Assembly (NCBI GenBank): GCA_050084515.1
Contig: CM114271.1
Location: 8,928,001-8,992,000, forward strand
Length of the DNA stretch: 64,000 bases
Origin: Blasia pusilla
Lineage: Eukaryota; Marchantiophyta; Marchantiopsida; Blasiales
Reading direction: 5' to 3'
Every line of letters starts with the position of its first letter. Position 1 is the first letter of the stretch. This document shows, one piece after another, positions 56,664 through 64,000 of the stretch. The position numbers and the translations under genes were made by a program. Below the pieces are notes generated by a model. It did no database searches and was not told where the DNA came from. It worked only from the letters and a program-made list of their open reading frames with translations.

Positions 56664-57768
56664 AACCCGTCGGAATTTTACAGGTTGCAACTTTTGCAAC
56701 CCGTCGGAATTAGATGGCTTGCACCCCTTGCAAGAAAGCTCACCACAACAAAGGAAAGATTTTGAGAAGTGATTCCATTCCACCCTGCACCCACAAGAAT
56801 CCAACAGTTTGGGAATCCCAAATGGCAATTCGACAGGTAGTAGGAATCCAACACGTCTTAGAGAAAAAAAGAAGCCTACGACTAGTTTGACGATACTAGG
56901 GGAACGAGCCAAAAGTGAAGAAGCCCGCCACAATGCCTCAGAAGTTGGTCTCACACGGAAAGAGTCTAATCACTCAAGCAACCAACTTGTCAGAATCCGA
57001 CAGCTTGCCTGGAAATGGTTAAAAAGTTGCAGTGGTCAAAAAGTGAAAAGTTGCAACCCGTCGGAATCAGACGGGTTGCAAAATAAAAATTATGAGTAGC
57101 TAGACGAACACAATCGACAAGTCCAAAAAAAACATTCAGCAAATTTTTGCAAACACCATTATCCTTTGAAAATCTCTTATCTTTTATTACATCCGAATGA
57201 AGCTCAGAAATGTACATTTGATATAGTCTATGATTTCTTCAACCTCGTCATCTACAAATTTACTCCTAATTCTCCTAGGTTCCTATACAAAAGGAATGTC
57301 ATGGGATACAAGTGGCTCCTCTAGCCGCTTGTAGACGGGGATCGAAAATGTTGGCAAATTCGAGAGCCTTGCCCCCTAGGTACACCATAACGGTCCCATG
57401 TAACCTGATTTGAGTCCCACCGCCTTCCTTGGCAGTATATCTTGTACGCTCTGCAAGGTGACACCCATCCACTATCAATATCTGCTCCGTCCTTGGAAAC
57501 ACCATCACGAAAATCCGACAGGTAGTAGGAATCCAACACGTCTTAGAGAAGAGAAGAAGCCTACGCCTTGTTTGACGATACTAGGGGAAGGAGCCAAAGT
57601 GAAGAAGCCCACCAAACAGAATACCTCTAAAATTGGACCAACAGGGAAAGAGTCCGATCACTCATGTAGCCAACCTGTCGGAATCCGAAAGGTTGCATGG
57701 AAGTGGTTCAAAAGGTGCAGTGGTCAAAAAGTGAAAAGTTGCAACCCGTGGGAATCCGACATGTTGCA
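56664..57768. repeat. P1 palindromes in the left part of the MULE
   Basis: Copies near 56664, 56696, 56980, 57052, 57668 and 57739. The 57052 copy (GCAACCCGTCGGAATCAGAC then GGGTTGC) is close to the consensus. Two pairs belong to the direct duplication described separately, where the same sites have diverged (for example CCCGTCGG versus CCCGTGGG). Confidence 0.85.
56831..57256. repeat. Direct duplication within the MULE, first unit
   Basis: About 426 bp similar to 57516-57946, in the same orientation and 685 bp apart, starting CGACAGGTAGTAGGAATCC. Both units contain two P1 palindromes and the end of a minus-strand reading frame (DDE.EE.I, then IKC.F.SF.RM and a stop), so the 3' end of the second gene was duplicated. 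Confidence 0.85.
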
Positions 57769-58321
57769 AAATAAACTGTCGAAGTACATAGACGATCACA
57801 TTCAACAAGACCAAAAAAGATATTCAGCAAACTTTTACAAACACCATCATCGTTCGAAAAAATCTTGTCCTTTATTACATCCGAAGGAAGCTCGGAAATT
57901 TACATTTGATCTATTCTATGAATTCTTCTGCCTCATCATCAAATAAATCCCTACTCCAAAACGCTGCAGTCAATCTGGGTCCTTGAGGTCTTTGAACTCA
58001 CTCGTTATCATCCGAGAGCTCTTTCACAATTATTGTCGGCCTTGCCCTCCCAATTTTTGGAATCGTGGGAAGTGACGATGGTGTCACTACCAGTGGTGGG
58101 TCTGGAACCGGAGCTCTCGGCTTCGGAGGAGAGTTGTACGCCCCAACTAGCATGTAGTAATCTTCCTTTGCCTCTTTGCAAAGGTCAAACAGTTCCTGCC
58201 TTCCCTCGAGGCAAAGAATGTTCCTGCCACTATGGCAGGCCCCTCTAATACTTGCCCCTGAAAGGCCCACTAAGTTGAACACCAAGTCACCCGGCCTTGA
58301 GCACAGCTTGATGAGTGTCAC
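57299..58321 (-). pseudogene. Second MULE gene: unrecognised, with an amino-methyltransferase-like segment
   Basis: Minus strand, head-to-head with the transposase. 58321-57998 opens LIKLCSRPGDLVFNLVG, then LSGASIRGACHSGRNILCLE and a Pro-rich tail. This resembles the end of beta-class DNA adenine/N4-cytosine methyltransferases (PGD-x-V-x-D-x-F-x-G-S-G-T), but the key Asp is Asn and the Gly-rich loop is changed, so activity is doubtful. 57508-57299 is another coding-like piece without a family. The resemblance is inference from a short motif; a chance match is possible. Confidence 0.4.
57516..57946. repeat. Direct duplication within the MULE, second unit
   Basis: Partner of 56831-57256. Between the two units, minus-strand coding (ILIVDGCHLAERTRY, LHGTVMVYLGGKALEFAN at 57508-57299) is present only once. 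Confidence 0.85.
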
Positions 58322-59330
58322 ATCAAGGAGGATGTGGCGAAGAAAGTGGCCGAGGTCTACAGAAACTCTTCGGGTTCAAAGCCCGGAGTGATCAAGCTAA
58401 CAACAACATCACAAATTTGTGAACAATTGCTTGGAATCCTTGGACAGGGCGAGATCACGGCTACTGAGGAGAAACAACTATGGGAAAATGTCGCATTTCT
58501 CGCTGATCCTCAATGCTTCCGGAATTTTTTGCGTCAAATACGGGTACGGGATGGAAAGACGGCCGAAATGGATGCCATTTCCCGAATCAAGGCTAACTCC
58601 AGATTTCCAATCATTCAGAGATGGCAATTCATGGGCCAGGGAGGCGAAGGATCCAAGGCCTTTGTCTTCAAAATGTCAACGACAGGTCCGTCGAGTGGCC
58701 TCGATCTTATAGAACGAATGAGGGAAGGGGAAGAGCTTTAAGGGAGCTGGATAAGCTTTGATATTTGCTACAGAGTGCTGAATGGATGGTTGACAATGGG
58801 TGCTCATATTTATGACCATGTGGAGAAGGGACTCAAAACTTTATTTGTCTATGAAGTAAAAGCAAAAGACATTGGCAGTTTGAAGATGTGTTGGTTACTC
58901 GTATTGGAGGTGGTGAAGGAAAAAAAAAGGCCACCTCCGAAAATTTATGGGTTCATGGCGGACAATGCACAACGTGGGTGGATTGCTATCAGGGAAGTGT
59001 TATGGGGTGGAGAGGTTCAACCGGAGAGGGAAGGGTTGGATGCTTTCCATTGGCAACAGTCTATGACCCGGTACAACCAATCTTGCATCAAGGAGAATAA
59101 GAGGACAGAGCATGTCACTCTCCTCCAATGATGCAAGGACATCAAAACCTTTAAACAGGCCATGGAATGCCAAGAAGAACTTCATGGGTGGTGGAGGAAA
59201 CATGCGATTGAGGGGTACAAAGAGTTATGCTTTTGGCTGAGTTGGTGGACTGTACGAATGAGACAATGGGGAAACTTCATGCGGGAGGTGAGTTCACTAA
59301 TTTGTCTCATCAAGCTCATGCTGAAAATTG
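58320..59330 (+). pseudogene. MULE-like transposase, catalytic part
   Basis: First block to 58741: KKVAEVYRNSSGSKPGVIKL and QLWENVAFLADPQCFRNFLR. After a stop and short gap: ICYRVLNGWLTMGAHIYDHV, IGSLKMCWLLVLEVVKEKK, YGFMADNAQRGWIAIREVLW (candidate second Asp), DAFHWQQSMTRYNQSCIKE and, after a stop at 59129, KQAMECQEELHGWWRKHAI (candidate Glu). The pattern matches the MULE core (a D-x-x-x-G-W/L segment, an H-containing segment, then E). A truncated copy is at 40440-40930. The DDE assignment is inference. Confidence 0.65.
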
Positions 59331-59396
59331 TTTGAAGAGTTGTAGCTTAAGTTGAGAAGCGTGGGCAGTATAGGGATCTCAAAACAAAGAAACCAA

Positions 59397-60190
59397 GCAA
59401 CCCGTCGGATGCGACGGGTTGCATCAAGAAGGTTTGGGTTACCTGTCGGAGCGCGACATCATGCACGAGGAATGTTTGTGCAACCCATCGGAACCCGACA
59501 GGTTGCATGAGTGTGCAACCTGTCGAATCCCGATGGCTTGCAAGTTGCATGTATACAAGGCCTGCAAATAGTTGGACTTGGGTGTGTTGCAAGCCGCAAG
59601 GCTGCGAGTTTACTCGATCTGCAACCCGTCGCATTCGACAAGTTGCATTTTTTTGACTTATGGGATTCCGACTAGTTGCGTCTGTATGTGACTCTCGCAT
59701 TCAGACAGGTTGCTGCTGTCACAAAGTCGCATCCAGAAAAGTTGCATCAGTTCAAGTTAACTGGAACTTGTCGAATTCCAATAGTTGCAAAGCTTCCTAT
59801 GTGGACACTTCTTGCAAGCCAACGGAATCCGACAGGTTGCACAAGGATTTTCGAGATCTGACCGGCCTGCTTCTCACAACCCATTCGATTTCGATGGATT
59901 GCAGTAGCAGGTTTTTGGGTGCTAGGTTACTAGGACATTCCAAGGATGTCTCCGACTTGCAACCCGTTTCAAGTTGGAGGCTCGAAAATCCATGTGCAAT
60001 TCATTGGATTCCGATGACTTGCACTTGGATCTTCCAGCTTGGAGTGGCCAAAGTTACTTGCAACGCGCGTGAAATCTAACGGGTTGCACTAGATGGTTCC
60101 TAGGTGTTGCAACACGTCGTAAACCAACGGGTTACACAGCCATTCATGGAATGCCTCCGACTTGCAACCCGTCTAGTTTCGACCGCTTTT
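59397..60190. repeat. Dense P1 palindrome array between the two transposase blocks
   Basis: About a dozen full or half copies near 59397, 59488, 59514, 59621, 59660, 59700, 59812, 59877, 59957, 59996, 60058, 60107 and 60164. The first is GCAACCCGTCGGATGCGACG then GGTTGC. The stretch ends at TTTCCATCGTTGCAG near 60242, which looks like a 3' splice site, so it may be an intron filled with palindromes. Confidence 0.8.
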
Positions 60191-60257
60191 TTCTTTGCTC
60201 ATAGCGCTATTTTGGTTCCCTTCTCACATTTCCATCGTTGCAGGGATTGAACATTCA

Positions 60258-61743
60258 TGAAAATGCCCTTTGCCACAACACAAGTGGAGTAGAAAGTGTT
60301 CATTTCTCCTAGAGGTCGTGACAAGCATGCCAAAGAATTTCACTTGTGGAGGCATCCCGACAAAACCAGGCAAGAGCAATGCTACAATCTGCAGCATCCC
60401 ATATATTCCTCACAAAAGGCATACCAAAAGGAAGGGGGCCTTTGATCTACGAGCTCTATGTCAAGGCCACTGTGAGATCTGGTGATGAGAAACTCTATGT
60501 AAAAGCCTTCAATCGGTGCATAGCAGGAACTCCCCTCGAGCAAGACATACACATTGGTGGGGATATTTTTGGGCGCGTTTCAAGACGTCCCATACATATG
60601 GTGGTAGAGCAGTCCGAGCAAGACTTGTGGAGACCAGATAACTATCTTGACTTCAGGCAGGTGAAAAGGCAACATCAAGGAACAAACCCGGTGATTGATT
60701 TGGATGAGGAAATCACGCCGCCCAAGTATTCGGAGACCCTAGATTGCTCTCAAATCCGTGATGCACTATCTTCTCCAAAATCAATGAATGTTTTATTTCA
60801 AAAGCCCTCCGTTGCTGGAAGTTCGCAACATCCGGTCGCTGGGGTGGTTCAACAATATGGGATTTCGGTCATGGAGGTGGATTGCAACCTGAAACGGTCG
60901 CATATATCTCGGAGCAACCTTGGATGTGCACCCACTTGCAGGGCAGGATCCGATGGCATTAGGAGAGCATGCGGCACTTTCCTTAATAAGAACTATACAA
61001 GGATTGGACGACCACTGCTTGGATTTTAGGGACTCAAAACCTTTGATCGTTTCTCCAGGATCCGGGATCAATTGAAATACTTCTTCTGCCCAAATTAATC
61101 TTGCACTTTCCGGAAGTCTTATCCGGCTGCCATTGGAGCTCTAGGGAATACCCCCATGATTTGGCCCATGGCCGTTGGTACGAATTGCATTTAACACGAA
61201 GTGGGAAATCTTACAAGTGCCGGTTTGAGACTCGTAGACGAAGGAAGTTCATAGCATGTTCGCATTACAGAGACGTTCACATTTTTTATTCAACCCAAGA
61301 TTGATGTCGACATGTACCTGGAGAAGGTGGATGATCTCAATCCACTATTTCTGTTTGAGTCTAGAAATGGGGTGAAGAGAAACAGAATGTGTAGGCCAAC
61401 GGTGGAGAGAGCAAAGCGAATTGCATTAGCTCGGGAGGCAAAAATGGAAATCATCGCCACGAAAGATGTTTAGAGTGGCAATGGAATAGGAAGGATGTAT
61501 TGGGTCAGGAACCACACTGTAAATTCAAGTGTCACAAGGGTGTATGTGGTGCACATCTCTTGCTTTCCCACATGTTCATGTGATGACTTTGTCCAAAGAG
61601 AGACAAGTGGGAAAAGGTATTTCCCTTGTAAGCACATGTACCATGTGTCGCCTGTAGCTTTAAGAGAGTCGGAGGTAGGAGCAGGAATCCACCAACCAAT
61701 TCTGTCCCTCAAAGAAGTGCCAAGTATTCTAAACAAACCACTT
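60258..61743 (+). pseudogene. MULE-like protein, C-terminal part with SWIM zinc finger
   Basis: Starts ATG 60258 (MKMPFATTQVE then a stop). The homologous minus-strand piece at 63140-62995 stays open here (QKVFIPLGGHHKHAKEFHLW). A shifted frame at 60346-60890 has GRGPLIYELYVKATVRSG and YLDFRQVKRQHQG. The last frame, 61308-61743, has MYLEKVDDLNPLFLFESRNG, a stop at 61471, and the SWIM finger CSCDDF ... FPCKHMYHV (C-x-C-x(n)-C-x-H). SWIM fingers are typical of MULE and FAR1-type transposases. Confidence 0.7.
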
Positions 61744-62133
61744 TGAGGATGCAAAATGAGGTTTTAGATTGTAGTTTCATTTTCTAGAACCTACACTTTG
61801 AGTTTGAATTCTATTAAGCCCAAGGCAAATGATAGATTTTTTCCAGACCTTGGATGGAAAAAGTGATTGGTTCCACACTTATGATTCCACTGATTTTTCA
61901 GTTTTCTAAATTTTGTGCAAATTGCAACTCGTCGGACTTAGAGAGGTTGCCAAAATGTGGAAGAGGAAAATAAAACTGTGGGAGTGCTTAAGAAGTGAGA
62001 AGAAAAGTGCAAAATAAATCACACAAAAAGTTTCCTCTCTTCAACCCAACGGAAACTCTCTTACAAAAAAGTATCTCTTTGGGTTGAAGGTAGTTTCCTC
62101 TCTCCTCTCTTCCTCTCCTCTTACCACACCTCT
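61744..62133 (+). repeat. MULE 3' terminal region
   Basis: Non-coding 3' region plus terminal repeat, with one P1 palindrome near 61923. It matches 63530-63980 in reverse complement almost base for base over 300 bp, which gives an independent second end of this family. Confidence 0.88.
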
Positions 62134-62142
62134 CGTTGAAAC

Positions 62143-62303
62143 ACCTCCTCTAGATGTCGCTCATGCTCCTCAACCGTGGCGCTAAAGACTACAATGTCAT
62201 AAATATAATATCTAGCAAAATCCAAACATGCCAAGATCTGATCCATGACTCTTTCAAACTTAGCAAGGGCATTCTTTAACCCAAATGGTAAGAACCACCT
62301 CAC
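62143..62303 (-). pseudogene. GypsyM RT piece on the right side of the MULE (copy B)
   Basis: FGLKNALAKFERVMDQILAC and YIYDIVVFSATVEEHERHLE (catalytic YIDD read as YIYD here), continuing directly in the RT piece left of the MULE. The RT start is missing: the frame passes from methyltransferase motif VIII to FGLKNA at about 62304. Confidence 0.92.
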
Positions 62304-62985
62304 GTGGCACCAAGTTGGTCCACCAAAGTTGCGGGCGATGTGCTCGTGAACCTACACTCGCCGTATCCAACAACACTTTGGGGCCAATTCATGCGTGCAT
62401 CTAATGTGCACTCATCACCATGCGGGACCTCGAATTGGCCAAAATTGGCTGATTCTCTAGAGTGTATGCAAGAGAACAAGATTGATGCTCCTATAAATAT
62501 CGCAAGATCCGCATCATCTCCCAAAAAAATTTGGACCAAGAGTCAACTAACCCGCTACCTTATCCAACACTCGATTGGCCCTAACACAACCAACCATAAA
62601 TGACCAAGTCTATGGTCCCTACCCGATTCAAGTCCTACGCACCCAACAATGAAATATCCCTTGGTAGGAAACTCTAGTATCCCTGGACAGCAGACGCAGA
62701 CAACAAGTCGGATAACCCGAGGTGTAACTACACCACATGGTGAAGTGAAGCGCGCCTTGCAACATCATCAATCTCCACATATAGGTACCGTTGCACGCAT
62801 ACTCCAGCCTACAAAATAGTAGCTAAACTAGTGCTAATCCCACCAAAGAGATCTAGCACGAAAATACCCTCCTCTAGAATGCACCACACAATCGGGATGG
62901 TGTCCAAAGGGGTCATAGTAGCACTGCTGGCTACCTCGAGTTCCTCTGACCCATCACGCTCTAATGCAAAGCTCTCGCTCCATGC
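62304..62985 (-). pseudogene. C5-cytosine methyltransferase domain of GypsyM (copy B)
   Basis: Homologous to 30860-30190. Motif I is intact (FVLDLFGGISTSLA, near 62860), then YLYVEIDD. Motif IV is degraded around YGWLC. Motif VI reads LENQPILANSR. Motif VIII is VLLDTASVGSRAHRPQLWWT near 62340-62305. Five or more stops. Motifs IX and X and the RT start are deleted. Since motif I has Gly where copy A has TGA, the two copies together show the ancestral reading was open. Confidence 0.85.
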
Positions 62986-62989
62986 GGTC

Positions 62990-63529
62990 TACACATGCAG
63001 ACTGTAGTATTGCTCTTGTCTGGTCTTGTTGGCATGCCTCCACAAGTGAAATTCTTTGGCATGCTTGTGATGACCTCCAAGAGGAATGAACACTTTCTGC
63101 TCCACTTGTGTTGGAGCAGAGCGCATTTTCATGAATGTTGAATCCCTGCAACAACCCCAATGTGAGAAGGGAACAAAAATAACTCAGAAGTAAAAGAAAT
63201 AAGCTACCTGTCAGAACCAGACGAGTTGCAAGGGCGAGGCATCCCATGAACGACTCTGCGACCTGTGAGTTCCTGACGTGTTGCAACACCCAGGAACCAC
63301 CTAGTGCAACCCATCAGATTTTGAGGGATTGCAAGTAAATTTGGCAATGCGACTTGCAACCCGTCCTTTTCGACTGGTTGAACACTCAAGAAACCTGTCA
63401 ACCTCTCGGATTCCGATGGGTTGCAAGTAAATTTGGCCATGCGACTTGCAACCCGTCGGTTTCCGACTGGTTGCACACTCAGGCAACCCATCGATTAGCG
63501 ACGGGTTGAACACTTCTCAAGGTGCGGTA
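62990..63529 (-). pseudogene. Fragment of another MULE copy (start of second coding block and palindrome array)
   Basis: In reverse complement it matches 59940-60390: P1 palindromes (63205, 63259, 63305, 63356, 63400, 63447, 63485), a 3' splice-site-like TTGTTGCAG, then MKMRSAPTQVEQKVFIPLGG. It joins the methyltransferase of GypsyM copy B at about 62990 and another MULE end at about 63530. Confidence 0.85.
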
Positions 63530-64000
63530 AGGGGAGAGGAAGAGAGGAAGAGAGGAGAAAGGAGAGAGGAAACTACCTTTAACCGAAAGAGATACTTTTT
63601 TTTAAGAGAGTTTTCTGCAATTTGAAGAGAGTTTCCGTTGGGTTGAAGAGAGGAAAATTGTTGTGTGAATTTTTTTGCACTTTTCTGCTCAATTCTTAAG
63701 CACTTCCACAAAAGTCTTTTTCCTCTTCCACATTTTGGCAACCCCTCTGAGTCCGACGAGTTGCAAATTGCACAAAATTTAGAAAACTGAAAAATCAGTG
63801 GAATCATAAGTGTGGAACCAATCACTTTTTCCATCCAAGGTCTGGAAAAAATCTATCATTTTCCCTAGGCTGAATAGAGTTCAAGATCAAAGTGAAGGTT
63901 TTGGAAAAATGAAATTACAATCTAAAACCTTATTTTGCATCCTCAAAGTGGTTTGTTTAGAATATTTCACACTTCTTTGAGGGACAAATTGGTTGGTGGA
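63530..64000 (-). mobile_element. 3' end of a further MULE copy, running off the window
   Basis: GGTGCGGTAAGGGGAGAGG at about 63531 is the terminal repeat, followed by sequence matching the reverse complement of 62120-61680, with a P1 copy near 63739. The SWIM-domain end would begin just past the window. It abuts the previous MULE fragment, which suggests one copy inserted into another. Confidence 0.85.

Larger units (their letters stand above)
56086..62133 (+). mobile_element. MULE-like DNA transposon, about 6.05 kb, 9-bp target duplication CGTTGAAAC
   Basis: Lies inside the RT of GypsyM copy B. CGTTGAAAC flanks it at 56077-56085 and 62134-62142, and RT homology continues across. Both ends are purine-rich reading inwards: left GGCTGGTATTCTGGCAGGAG then AGAGGAAGAGAGGAGAG; right (minus strand) GGTGTGGTAAGAGGAGAGG then AAGAGAGGAGAG. 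These are imperfect terminal inverted repeats. It holds a plus-strand transposase in two coding blocks (58320-59330 and 60258-61743), a minus-strand second gene (57299-58321) and many P1 palindromes. 9-bp duplications and a SWIM finger fit Mutator-like elements. Confidence 0.85.
51550..62990 (-). mobile_element. GypsyM copy B, split by two younger insertions
   Basis: Minus-strand order: methyltransferase (62985-62304), RT (62303-62143, then 56076-55980), RNase H (55914-55400), connecting segment (55406-55064), integrase (53079-52107), PHD-like finger (about 51880-51735), polypurine-like tract near 51555. It is interrupted by a MULE-like element (56086-62133) and the TG...CA unit (53080-55063); at both places the coding frame resumes on the other side. 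The 5' part beyond the methyltransferase is cut by MULE sequence from about 62990. Confidence 0.85.

Noticed and set aside
59397-60190. Palindromes as rho-independent terminators
   Set aside because: No T run follows the stems, the host is eukaryotic, and they occur on both sides of and between coding parts.
61744-64000. Inverted match between 61.7-62.1 and 63.5-64.0 kb as terminal repeats of one element
   Set aside because: The left copy is the end of an element fixed by its own 9-bp duplication at 62134-62142, so the right copy belongs to another element.

Overview
This is nuclear DNA of a land plant. The only host gene recognised lies at the left edge on the minus strand. It is the 5' part of a UPL3/KAKTUS-type HECT E3 ubiquitin ligase, with eight GT-AG exons that all stay in frame. 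The rest, about 59 kb, is nested and decayed transposon DNA. The species cannot be fixed from sequence alone. The density of old Ty3/gypsy, copia, Helitron and MULE-like remnants suggests a large, repeat-rich genome, perhaps not an angiosperm.

Layout. 1-3.8 kb: UPL3. 4.8-7.0 kb: Helitron PIF1-like helicase (minus), split by a solo LTR with perfect 5-bp target duplications. 7.0-10.0 kb: unassigned coding-like DNA among short palindromes. 10.0-19.0 kb: a non-chromodomain Ty3/gypsy element (plus; gag, protease, RT, RNase H, integrase), itself hit by a solo LTR. 19.0-22.6 kb: palindromes and a repeat. 22.7-27.8 kb: Ty1/copia element (minus) with LTR, primer-binding site and polypurine tract. 27.8-34 kb: copy A of an unusual Ty3/gypsy element, here called GypsyM (minus). 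34-41 kb: palindrome-rich non-coding DNA, a tandem LTR-like pair and a MULE fragment. 41.2-48.6 kb: a complete chromovirus (minus) with two 1-kb LTRs and identical 5-bp duplications, inserted in an older gag fragment. 50.9-63.0 kb: GypsyM copy B (minus), broken by a 2-kb TG...CA unit and by a 6-kb MULE-like element with a 9-bp duplication. 63.0-64 kb: pieces of further MULE copies.

The most interesting system is GypsyM. Between protease and RT it carries a C5-cytosine DNA methyltransferase domain with motifs I, IV, VI, VIII, IX and X in canonical order, and after the integrase it carries a PHD-like zinc finger. Two copies show the methyltransferase and two show the finger. DNA-methyltransferase-carrying retrotransposons have been reported in dinoflagellates and charophyte algae; I do not know of a described land-plant version that also has a PHD finger. 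Both copies here are dead (stop codons, deletions).

The second notable theme is several unrelated families of short palindromes scattered at irregular spacing. The main one, about 27 bp and near 40 copies, has arms that often change together so that pairing is kept. It is concentrated in and around the MULE-like elements.
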